This document shows, in pieces, positions 10,285-19,528 of a stretch of DNA of 43,664 nt (the first letter of the stretch is position 1; each line of letters begins with the position of its first letter). The notes beneath the pieces were generated by a model. It was given only the letters and a program-made list of their open reading frames with translations. It had not been told where the DNA came from and did not search any database. Position numbers and translations under genes: made by a program. Origin of the DNA: Phlegmacium glaucopus (taxonomy: Eukaryota; Basidiomycota; Agaricomycetes; Agaricales; Cortinariaceae); assembly GCA_015039465.1 (NCBI GenBank), contig MU130013.1, positions 179,866 through 223,529 of the forward strand, written 5' to 3'.

Positions 10285-12356
10285 ACATGAACTGGAAATT
10301 GGAAGATGGGAGAGGGCATCCAGGTGGGCAAGGGTGTCAAGACGGACGAAGCAGATCATTCAAATATTATTGAACATTTTGTCCGTAAGTTGGCATTTTT
10401 GTCATCTCTTATCAAGCTAAAGGAGTTTGTAGATGACATTATACTTACCATCAATAGTCTGGTAACTCTTTCTCGTACCTCACAACGCCCTGCTTTTGGA
10501 TCCATCTTTCTCCTTAATAACAACATATCTTACTTGCGGCTACACCTACTAGAGTCCAGCGACCCTAATCTCTCTACCTTCATCCCAAAACCCGTTGAAG
10601 AAGCACTTAACTCCAATTTCCTCATCGCAAAAGCCGAGTATTTCGACTCCAACTTCTCACCTTTGATGCAGGCACTTTCAGAAGATCGTAGGGACAAGTC
10701 CAATTGGGTAGCAGCAAAGGAGAAATTCACATGATTCTTTGATCTATTAGATGAGGTTGTCGAACGGCATAAGCTGGTAGACGTTGATGTAACTGCACAG
10801 AGGTTGTTGAGAAAAGGTGTATTTTCAAGATTATAAATCTCTACTCAAAACAATAACTCAATCAATACTTTATACAATCTTAATAATGCAAGTTGGGTTT
10901 TCTAGAAAGTATAACCTTTCCAAGATTTTGAATTCACTTCAACTAAACACACACAACAACAACAATAATTTGGATCAATTAAAGGATGATCAAACTTTTA
11001 AGTGGTTTTGCAATTTATGGCTTGCACCAACAATCAGTCAAAGAATTCCTAAGACTTTTCTGATTGATTTACAATTTGTGTACACAAAAGTCCAAGACTT
11101 TGTTACAACTTCAACACAATTGCATACACAAGAAGACTCAAACTTCTGCTATGACTTTAACACAATTGCATACACAAGAAGCCCTCTTGCTTCTGCTATG
11201 ACTTTAACACAACAACAACTTTTACAACAATTCAACAATTATTGCAACAAGTCAAACAACTCTGAGAAACTGATTTATTTTCAAGTCCACTACTCAAAGA
11301 CAAGTGTTCTTGCTCAATGTCTAAGACAGTGAGCTGTACTAGGTTGCAAATGAGGGGGGGAAAGAAAGAATCCAATTTTCTGACTATTTACAAACCCTGG
11401 GAGGTATTTTATACATTTGAGATACTTAAAAATAGATAATGTCCAAAAATAGATATACTGGTTCCTGGTACCCTTACTTTGGTTCTGGCACCATGTGCAC
11501 TCATTGTTCCTGGAAACATAGGGGTTGTTCTATTTTTAGCCCCATGTTCCTAATTTTAGGTAGTTTCCACCCCTCTTGGTGGGAACTGTGCCTATTGTGC
11601 CTGGAAACAATCTTTATGATTGTTCAGCACTCCCCCTATCCTTAATCATCATGATTCCCACACAATCACATGGTTCCACTATCTTGGTTATTCTGCTTCC
11701 ACTGTTGCTAGGGCACCAACCTTCCCCTGAATATTTATTAATAATATTCTGTTGCTCCAAAATCACACCCCATGACATTTGCTAACCCAATATTGTTTAT
11801 TTAACTTTTCCTGTGCCAAGTCTATAAGGATATTCATGGATTTATTGGTTTTAATCCAGACATGCAATTTGTAGTGTAACAAATGATAGTCTATTGACCA
11901 CACTTATTAACTATATGCATTTAAGTCACACAGTAATAGGTCTAATCAGCAGTTGTAGGGTAGACAACTCTGATTCCCTTGTTTATTATCAGTTGTATTA
12001 ACCAGTTATTGGTGCATTAATTAATATTTATGCTGAAATAATAGATAAAAATTGCAAAAACCATGCTTATGCAGATTTAAATCATATCAACGTCGTCTTC
12101 TAACACTACTAGTGTTAGAAGATGATGTTGATGGAAGAGATGCAATCAGAGACAAAGTTGTCATGGTTGTCATACCTTTGTTCTAGAAGTTTACACAGAA
12201 ACAAAGAGATAAGGAATTTAGCAAGAGTATGTTGCTTTGTCATACCTCTCCTTGCATTTTAAAATTTATTTAATCTTTTATGTGCCTTTAGATCCTCAGA
12301 AATGTGAGTCAAATCCACTGAATATGCATGACGGTCAAGCTGAATTGACATTTTAA
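10285..12356 (+). pseudogene. EXO70: EXO70 C-terminal fragment captured in a hAT element
   Basis: EXO70 is the exocyst subunit that binds PI(4,5)P2 and tethers secretory vesicles to the plasma membrane. The fragment begins near GNWKMGEGIQVGK and continues with TLSRTSQRPAFGS, FLLNN.ISYLR, LNSNFLIAKAEYFDSNF, SPLMQAL, AAKEKF, then FFDLLDEVVERHKL. A solo LTR (10785-12089) interrupts it. After the LTR come VLEDDVDGRDAI, KFTQKQRDKEFSK and, across a plausible intron (GTATGT...TTTAG), NPQK and a C-terminal stop at 12354-12356. A likely second intron lies near 10384-10421 (GTAAGT...). Breaks: TGA at 10732-10734 in place of a codon before FFDLLDEV, TAG within PLF-KFTQ, and a broken junction around the LTR. 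Retained introns indicate capture of genomic DNA, not of cDNA. Confidence 0.85.
10785..12089. repeat. solo LTR, family L5 (TGATGTAACTGC...CATATCA)
   Basis: 1305 bp, nearly identical to 37859-39164. Flanked by ACGT at 10781-10784 and 12090-12093. It lies inside the EXO70 remnant. Open frames within it (for example 10817-11332) are Asn/Gln-rich translations with no recognised domain and are shared with the other LTR copy, so I do not treat them as genes. Confidence 0.9.
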
Positions 12357-12870
12357 TAGATATTAAATGAACTGTGGAAGACATTGAAAGCCAGCTAAGG
12401 AACTTATTCCAACAATAACAAATCTTGGTTTCTGCAGTTGTACATTGTGCATTTCGCATTACTGCTCTTAGTCGCCATTGTTTACTTGCAACTGCTGTCC
12501 AAGACTAAGACACAACAAGCAAATGAACAAACAACGACAAACAAATAAATGATGACAAACAAATCAATGAACAATGAACAAATGAATGAACAACAATGCC
12601 ATCCCGGAAATTAGCAGTAATAATTTATTAAAGTAAAATAATGTACCCCAGCACCCATCGCATTGAAACAATATAAGTTATGAGATTTTTTTTCTCAGTT
12701 CAACAGTTCGAACCGGTACTAGAACCGGACTGAACCGACAGAACCGGTTCTATTGGTTCTGGTTCTGGTTCCGGTTCAGTTCAGCAAGAGAGCCTTCAGT
12801 TCGGTTCTCGGTTCTTCAAAAATGGTTGAAGAACCGAACTGAACCGAACTTTGGCATCACTAGTGGGTTG

Positions 12871-13065
12871 TTGCAGAAGCTGGTGGAGACGCAGGAGCAG
12901 ATGAGGTTGGGGATGGAGGTGTGAATTAGGTGAGAGGTAGAAAAGGAGAAATGGGATGAAGCAAGGAGAGAAGAGGAGAAGAAACGGAAGGAGGTGACGA
13001 AAGTGGAGAAGGGCGTGGAAATGGAGATGCAAGAGGAGATGGAAGATGAGGATTTGGATGATATT
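12871..13065 (+). pseudogene. coiled-coil gene remnant, right part
   Basis: Continues the frame of 8436-8567 after the hAT-type insertion: LQKLVETQEQMRLGMEV, TGA, IR, TGA, EVEKEKWDEARREEEKKRKE and on to a Glu-rich stretch ending DEDLDDIPW. Both stops are TGA where CGA would fit the composition, consistent with C-to-T decay at CpG. Confidence 0.45.
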
Positions 13066-13273
13066 CCTTGGAAACATTTGGAATTTCTTGGAAACATTTG
13101 GAATTCCTTGGAAACATTTGGAATTCCTTGGACACAGTTGGAATGAAATTGGAAATAATCTTGGAAACAATTGGATTTACTTGGAAACATTTGGAATTCC
13201 TTGGAAACATCCTGGAAACAATTGGAATTATTTGGAATTCCAATTGGAAAGGGTGGGGGACTGTAAAGTATTG
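13066..13273. repeat. C5-element arm, word GGAATTCCTTGG
   Basis: About ten imperfect iterations of a TTGGAATTCCTTGGAAACA-like word, running into GGGTGGGGGACTGTAAAG. This is the conserved C5 terminus (reverse complement CTTTAC..TCCCCCACCC). No opposite terminus was found, so it is an isolated arm or a heavily truncated element. Confidence 0.55.
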
Positions 13274-13359
13274 TCTTTTGAGCTCATTGAATGAACGAAC
13301 AATCTCTTATATGACTGTCTACGGTCAGAACCTTCTGAACTGTTCGAAGTTGTAACACT

Positions 13360-13445
13360 TGGACTGAACTCAGACTCAAAACTTGAAAATGGCTGGTGCT
13401 CCAGCCAAATTTGAGTCTGATCGGAATTAGTGGATTAATGTAAAG
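13360..13445. repeat. C5-element right end, word TCTGATCGGA
   Basis: Nearly identical to about 30970-31057. It carries a small hairpin (TGGCTGGTGCTCCAGCCA), the word GAGTCTGATCGGAATT and the degenerate terminus ATTAATGTAAAG. It abuts the gypsy gag remnant (CCTGGGAACAAGGT on the minus strand), so it marks an insertion into gag. Confidence 0.55.
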
Positions 13446-15107
13446 ACCTTGTTCCCAGGGGTGGGGACAAGATGTGCATTCTTTGGTGGTGGGGCTGACA
13501 CATTCATTCAGAGTATAGTGGTGCTGACCAGCCAAGAAACAGTCAGGGCTGAGCTTCTGTAAGCCAACTGAAAGGCCTCATTAGTTGCCCTGTTCCCATC
13601 TACTGTTTGGGCCATTTGATACCATTCTGCTGGATCTGTGTCAGACAGCCTTCCCAAAGCCATAGTAGCAATCAAGTTTTGTATTTGGGCATTAAGGCCC
13701 CTCCAGAATTTCACCACAATGGTCTTTGGGTTAGTGTACCCAGAGTCTGCAATGAGGTCCTGGAATTCATCTACATAGTCTTCCAAGGACCAGTTTTTCT
13801 GGAAATATCCAGTAGACTCTAGTCGGTTGATAGCAACCAAGTCTGTGTTTGCTTGGCAGAATTCTTTTTTTAAATCGTCCTGAAAGTCACTCCAATCAAA
13901 GAATCAGTTTGACTCTGGGTTGTCAGTTTCCTATCGGAATACTCTAGCTGTCCATTTTGATGCTTGTCCAGACTTCATATAGGACATAGCCCAGATGATT
14001 TTGGTTTGTTCATCCGAAAACTCATGAGGGCAGAGCCAAATGTATGTTTGGCATGAATGAAGGAATGCCATTCCTTTGGAGCATTCCCCATCAGACTCGG
14101 CTGGCAGTCCAGGTCAGGCCCAACAAGTATTATGAAGGTTGTCAGATTTTTGTGGTACAGGTGATTTTACAGGAGTTGGCTTCATTTGGCTTAACATTGC
14201 CATAATTTGTTCAAACTTGTTTTGGGTTTCAATGCCCTGAGCCTGCAACGAGGCGACCACTTGTTCCACATGGAGTGGTAGCTACCATCATTATCATATT
14301 TCCAGGGCAATTGCCATGGACCTGTTGTGTTATTTGCCCAGGATTTAAGAAAGGCCAATCTTTCATTATTTCATTCCTCTCATTACTTTAATAACCCTGC
14401 CTATTTCATATCTTTCATAACCTATCTAGTTCTTTCATTTCTTTCATAACTCTCTGCTTTCATTTATTTCATAACCTAACCTTAACTCATAACCTTCCTT
14501 GAAATAACTGATATTCCCTAACTCTAACCAGACCCTAACCTGAACCCTAACTGAACTTCTGTGAGAGGCCATAATTTGAAGTTTATGTAAGGTATTACTC
14601 AATATAGAGCCATTTAATGGATGTGTACCTTTATTTGTTCCTAACTTATATCATTGATATATGGGATGTTATGAAATAATGAGAGTGGAGGGTTATGAGA
14701 GAAATGGAAAGGAGAGGATTATGAAAGAAATGAAATAGAGGAGGTTATGAAAGTAATAAAAGAGCAGAGGGTTATCAAAGTAATGAAAGGAAAGAAATGA
14801 AAGAGAAGGGGGTTATGAAAGTAATGAAAGGAATGAAATAATGAAAGATTGGCCTTTCTTAAATCCTGGGCAAATAACACAACAGGTCTGTGGCAATTTC
14901 CCTAGAAATATGATATTGTATGGTAGCTACTATTGCCACATGGACAATTTGGTTGTCATCCGTGATTGAGAAGAAGGAGTTGCTAGGCGATGCATGGCTG
15001 GGCGATGCATGCTGTGGAGGTGAGGATGGAGTCTTGATTGGGGAGTGCACTGAGTCAGCTTGGCCCAAATCAGGGGCTGAGAATTGGGCTATGGTGTAAA
15101 GTCCCAA
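13446..15107 (-). pseudogene. Ty3/gypsy gag remnant
   Basis: Minus-strand capsid (gag) sequence of a fungal Ty3/gypsy retrotransposon. The N-terminal half encodes an Ala/Ser/Pro-rich head (PQHASPSHASPSNSFF) and SITDDNQIVHVEQVVASLQ, with the frame continuing across the MITE at 14274-14935. Downstream are KIIWAMSYMKSG, KEFCQANTDLVAINRLEST, NWSLEDYVDEFQDLIADSGY, KTIVVKFWRGLN and PKNAHLVPTPGN, which are typical gag order and spacing. There are several in-frame stops (for example in WA-stop-PGLP and FR-stop-ETDN). Protease, RT and integrase are missing because the sequence is cut at 13446 by a C5 end. It is dead. Confidence 0.8.
14274..14935. mobile_element. hAT-type MITE inserted in gag
   Basis: A 662-bp element with inverted ends (AGTGGTAGCTACCAT on the left; complement CAATAGTAGCTACCAT on the right) and an exact 8-bp duplication CCACATGG at 14266-14273 and 14936-14943. 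Long inner arms repeat GGTTATGAAAGTAATGAAA-like units in inverted orientation. The centre holds telomere-like CCCTAAC/CTAACC words at about 14510-14550. Excising it rejoins the gag frame. Confidence 0.85.
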
Positions 15108-15140
15108 TCAGGATTGGTCCTATGGGAGATCTTTTCCTGA

Positions 15141-15621
15141 TGTTAGGGCAGCTGTGATGCCAACTTAGTCAAGCTAGCAGAGGATCCTAAATTAATATAT
15201 TATAAGCATGACTATATGACTAACTCACCTAGCAGGGGATACTAAAAGGAAAAGATAGGGATCCCTGCTAAGGTGAGGAGGTATTTAAGTACAGATATGG
15301 ACAAAATGGATAAATGAAAATAAATAAATAAATGATATGAGAATAAAATAATAAAAGTGGTGTCATGAAAAATAATAAAATAATGGAATAACAGTGTAAG
15401 GTTGTAAGTTTGGTTTGGGTCAGGCCCAATCGGGAGTTGGTAGAGTTGGGGCTGATCAGGTTTGGGTGAGGAATCAGGTTTGTTGATGAGGTGGAATATA
15501 GATATTTGGGAGTTGAGTTGGGAGTGGGTTTGGGTTTGGGATGATTGGGTTTGGGTGTGAGATTGGGTTTGAGCCCAATTGGGAGTCGGGAGTTGGGTTT
15601 GAAATTGGGTGTCCTCTAACA
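15141..15621 (-). repeat. LTR of the gypsy remnant (family L1, 5' LTR)
   Basis: Starts TGTTAGGGCAGCTG and ends GTCCTCTAACA on the plus strand; homologous to 7-397. It lies immediately upstream (minus strand) of the gag N-terminus, so it is the 5' LTR of that element in minus orientation. A TATA-like CTTAAATACC is present on the minus strand near 15280. Its outer end was hit by the hAT-type element at 15624, which duplicated CTAACAGG. Confidence 0.75.
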
Positions 15622-15623
15622 GG

Positions 15624-16201
15624 TAGTGTTTGGAAGTCCGGTCCAGTCTGTTTTTTTGGTATTTTTGGACAGGACTGGGACTGCAACCGGTCCACTAAGC
15701 TTCTAGAAGGTCAAAAGACCGGACTGGACTGATTGGGACCGGTCCACATCGGTTTTTTGCAGTCCTGGACCAGTCCTCGTCTAAGACTGTCCAGGACCGG
15801 ACTTTTGACAAATACTGGACATATTTTCATATATAACATCAAACAAATATGTAGATGTGATCTATACCTGTAGAATAAGCACAAGAACGTTAAATTCTGT
15901 TGGGAATTGACAATTGTATGATGATATTATTTGTTTCCTACTATTTTGTGTACATTTTTACTGTTTTATTTTTTTCTCAGTGAATATTTGACCAATGAAT
16001 ACGGTCTTTATGTCGTTTGAAAGGGAAAAATAAGGGCTACAAAACTACTGGTTCAGACCAGTCCTAGGATGGAAGACTGGTCTCTTTCCAGTCTTTGCTT
16101 CTCAAAAACAAAAAAAACCGGACTGCTGGTCCGGTCTTTTGCAGTCTGGTCTGGTCTTTTCCAGTCTTTTTCCAGTCCTGCAACTGGACTTCCAAACACT
16201 A
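15624..16201. mobile_element. non-autonomous hAT-type element (TAGTGTTTGGAAG family, copy A)
   Basis: 578 bp with ends TAGTGTTTGGAAGTCC and GGACTTCCAAACACTA and an exact 8-bp duplication CTAACAGG (15616-15623 and 16202-16209). It is rich in CCGGTC and GACCGG words near both ends, with an AT-rich core containing AACGTTAAATTC. No coding sequence. Copy B is at 17064-17608, inverted. Confidence 0.9.
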
Positions 16202-16254
16202 CTAACAGGCTCTCCAAATAGTTCTGAATCCCCATGCCATTATTGCCACCCCCA

Positions 16255-16420
16255 CATCAGGAAAAGCACTTTAGCTCTAAGACACTCTAGCTACTCTGGG
16301 AGTCTCTCAGACCAAACTCAAAAAAAAAATGTTTCAAATGCATTTTTTAATGATTTTATACACTTAAAAATTTTGAGGTTGCTCTGAGAGACTCTTAGAG
16401 CCAAAGTATCTTTCCTGATG
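16255..16420. mobile_element. 166-bp MITE, CATCAGGAAA family
   Basis: Ends CATCAGGAAAAGCACTTTAG and CTTTCCTGATG form inverted repeats that continue inward (GCTCTAAGA/TCTTAGAGC). Flanked by CA on both sides (16253-16254 and 16421-16422), a 2-bp duplication. The terminus is shared with the larger element at 20123-20977. Confidence 0.7.
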
Positions 16421-16429
16421 CACTCAATG

Positions 16430-18130
16430 TTTCAAACCCAGATATCCCACACCTGCCATCTCCATCACTCACAGAGCATTCTTCACCACACCCAGCACAG
16501 CCCACAAAGAATTACCACCCTTGGTTGACGGTATCGTTGATGAGCTTGGACAATGTTCTGTACTTGGAATTGAAGTGGATAGTTACTGTGACTGTGACAT
16601 GTAATAACAACAGACCTTTACTCTAGACTGCTTCAACCACACCAGCCCACGACCTCGCACTGCACCACTGCAATGTATAAAAGCATCACAAGTGCATTAT
16701 TCTGGAGCCCACCGCAAGGGGCTGTGTTGTTGGTTGGGTTGTCTGGTCTTTTATCATCTTTTTCTCAGTTTTCAGCCAACTGCATGATTTTTAGTGCATC
16801 ACACACTCTTTTCAACACTATTCTAAACCTCTCCAACCATTCCAGCATCCTTTCCTGGATAACATCACCCTTTTCCTGCAATTTCGGCCCATTTCCTTCA
16901 AAATTCACATGTCATATCTAGGCCCTACTAGATGTTATTGTTTGATCTTCGTCATTCTCGCACCATTCGCCACACTATTTCCTGCGCTACATTCACCTCG
17001 TCAATAGCTTTATTTAGAGCCCTTATGCACCTACTTTCGTGCAGCGGTTCCGGAGATATGGAGTAGTGGATATGGAGACAATTCCAGACCGGACTGGACT
17101 GGAAAAAGACCGGACCAGTGGTCCGGTCTTTTGATTTTTGAGAAGCAAAGACTGGAAAAAGACCGGTCTCAAATCACCGGTCTTTTGAGGTTCAGACCGG
17201 TCTGAACTGGCAAAGGGGTAGCCCTAATTTGCCCCTTTCCAACGAGCCCAATATCATAAAACTCCGATAAAAACTGGCTGAGAAATAAATAGATGTGTAA
17301 AATAGTCTAAAATATTTGCTAAAATAAGGCATTTTACTAATATTACTGTAGAAAATCCAACTCCTAACGGAATTTAACGTTCTTGGGCTTGTTCGGAAGC
17401 TATTATTAAACTGAACAACCGTTTTTGATACAAAAATATATATTTGTCAGCAGAAGACCGGTTACAGACTGATTAAGACCAGTTGGGACCAGGACCAGTC
17501 CTAGGACTGAAAAAAACCGATGTAAACTGGTCTGAAGCGGTCCAGTCCGGTCTTGGTTAAAGGCCTTGAGGGTCAAAAAACCAGACCGGACCAGACTTTT
17601 AAACACTAGTTCCGAAGATATGGAATTTTAGTGTTGGAGACACCCCTTTTGTTTCAGAGCGATATCCCAAGATCCATTCCACACAGTCTTTCCAATTTTT
17701 GATGCTGATATCCACTCGATCATACCTTTCCAATGCGTCTATGATCATCCAAATTGGCCTGTTTGTCATCAAGAACCAGCTTCACCAAAGTACCCCTCCC
17801 CATCCTACTCTCCACCAGAAAAGCAACACCATATCTCAGCCAGTTTTGCATTGTTTTGCATTGTTTAACACTTGTTTCGCAACTACTTTTTGAGCTCTTT
17901 CAGGTTGTACCATTTGTTTTTGTCCGCGTTGTCATCTTCCTGCTCGGCATCATCATTTTGATTACCATTGGTCTCTCAGCATCATCAGGACATATCTCTC
18001 TCAAATATTTGCAGTTTTTCTTCATCAAGCAGTTGTTTTAGGTTGTTTCCCATTGGTCTATCATGTTTTCACCATGCTTTGGCCATTCTCAGTCCACTTT
18101 CCTGGCTATCCCACACACCATTCCAATTTA
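16430..18130 (-). pseudogene. decayed minus-strand coding sequence, unidentified
   Basis: Outside the hAT-type element at 17064-17608 the minus strand shows protein-like stretches with stops between them, such as QEKGDVIQERMLEWLERF, VCDALKIMQLAEN and KRGVSNTKIPYLRN. The last is split by the insertion, and the frame resumes as RCTKVGA. I do not recognise the family. Confidence 0.3.
17064..17608. mobile_element. non-autonomous hAT-type element, copy B
   Basis: Inverted relative of 15624-16201. Its right end GACTTTTAAACACTA is clear. The left end (TAGTGGATATGG) is diverged. It shares the CCGGTC words, the AACGTTAAATTC core and the GGGCTAC block with copy A. It is flanked by a 17-bp imperfect direct repeat (GTTCCGGAGATATGGAG at 17047-17063, GTTCCGAAGATATGGAA at 17609-17625), longer than the usual 8 bp. 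Confidence 0.75.
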
Positions 18131-18547
18131 TTGATAAGTTCACACAGGAATGATTTCACTTTAAAGTTGTGAAAACTATGTATATTTATCCAACTTCCAA
18201 AGACTAACTTCAATAAACCAATAGTGTAACCAATACACTTAATAAAATGCTTCACAATTTCTGCAACCAATGCAAATTTGATAGTGTAACCAATACACTA
18301 TATAAAATACTATTCTTTCTTCACTGATTTGAAAGGTTTGTTACTTTATTTCTTTAACACTAACTGATATTTGTGGGTGGTAAGAAAGCTACAATCTGAT
18401 GATTTATTTACAAACTTTTCTATCCTACTTATACAAGATAAAACAATAAACTATTTTTGTAATTGTTGCGCAGGATTGCTGTGACCTGTTATTAGTCCCT
18501 CCACAACCCATTATTGTCTTTATTGTTATTCAGTTATTTATTCAGTA
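18131..18547. other. no gene seen; short AT-rich repeats
   Basis: Contains two direct copies of a block with ATAGTGTAACCAATACACT (about 18222 and 18282) that itself has inverted TAGTGTA/TACACTA halves. No coding signal. Confidence 0.4.
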
Positions 18548-19019
18548 CTTTACCCTCCCCCACACATTCCGCTCAGATCCAAGCAGATCCAAGCAGAGTC
18601 CAAGCAGAGTCCAAGCACATTCCAAGCACATTCCAAGCAGATTCCAAGCAGATTCCAAGCAGATTCCAAGTGGATCCAAGCAAATAAGACACAAATTTAT
18701 TGGGAAAATACTTCTGTTAAGGTTTTGTTAAGGTTTTTTTAAGGTTTTTGTTAAAGTTTTGTTGAGGTTTTTGTTAAGGTTCTGTTAAGGTTAGGGAGGT
18801 ATACTGTTAAGGTTAGGGAGGTATACTGTTAAGGTTAGGGAGGTATACTGTTAAGGTTAGGGAGGTATATAGTTTGTTAAGGTTTTGTTAAGGTTTTGTT
18901 AAGGTTAGGGAGGTATATAGGTTCCATACCTAGCAGTCCAAGCAAATTCTGCTCGGAATACACTCAAAAAGTGCTCAGATCCACTTGGATCCACTTGGAA
19001 TGTGTGGGGGAGAGTAAAG
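18548..19019 (+). mobile_element. C5 element, word GATTCCAAGCAG, telomere-like core
   Basis: Left terminus CTTTACCCTCCCCCACAC; right terminus GTGTGGGGGAGAGTAAAG. The left arm reiterates GATTCCAAGCAG and GATCCAAGCAG; the right arm reiterates GATCCACTTG in inverse sense. The core (18715-18920) is a run of GTTAAGGTTTT and GTTAAGGTTAGGGAGGTATA units. The core matches the element at 25078-25424, whose arms use another word. No coding sequence. Confidence 0.7.
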
Positions 19020-19528
19020 TGTTTATTTGTAACCATTCTGCATGTATCCACTTTGGGTTTATACCTGGTTGTCCAGTTCTCTTTTGTTTAATTGTGTGAT
19101 CTTCTTGTGACTCTTGTGACTTTTGTAACTTTTGTGACTATACTTTGGCTAAAGTACAAGTCTTCATCTTCTGCCTTTATACATAGGGTTTTGATGCATG
19201 GACAGCTTTCCTTCTTTATTGTAGACTTAGTAATTACATAATATTGCAATATATTCCTTGTTGGCTGTCATGGTTATTCATGGTTTTAGCCAGGAAATTC
19301 TGAATAATTAGACAGTATGATAATTAGGTGAGTTCATACCATAAATATCTCCAGCCTTATGTTATAAATTATTCATTGCAATGCCTGTTTTGATCAACTG
19401 GTATAGTCAATACCATTGATCCTTTACTGTATCAGTTTGCACCCATAGTTTAGTTTTAATAATTAAATTAGGGATATTTCTGGAAAAATAAGTATATCTG
19501 TGCATATACACATTTATACTGTATCACT
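19020..19528. other. no gene seen; CpG-free AT-rich sequence
   Basis: No coding frame. I find no CG dinucleotide from 19021 to about 20180. TTGTGACTTTTGTAAC-like short repeats lie near 19105. Confidence 0.5.

Larger units (their letters stand above)
8568..12862. mobile_element. Pack-type hAT element carrying EXO70 sequence
   Basis: The ends are inverted repeats (TAGTGATGCCAAAGTTTGG on the left; CCGAACTTTGGCATCACTA on the right). They are followed inward by repeated GAACCG/CGGTTC subterminal words on both sides. The flanks carry an identical 8-bp duplication GTGGGTTG at 8560-8567 and 12863-12870, the size expected for hAT. Removing the element restores an open coiled-coil frame. No transposase is present. 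The cargo is a broken EXO70 gene (about 10285-12356), and two solo LTRs (9077-10206 and 10785-12089) inserted later. Without them the element is about 1.85 kb. It is non-autonomous and needs a transposase from elsewhere. Confidence 0.9.

Noticed and set aside
10817..11332. 171-codon Asn/Gln-rich open frame
   Set aside because: It lies wholly inside a solo LTR (family L5) and is not kept intact in the other copy at 37859-39164.
18715..18920. Real telomere or subtelomere
   Set aside because: The GTTAAGGTTTT and GGTTAGGG units are degenerate, internal and bounded by the ends of a small element.
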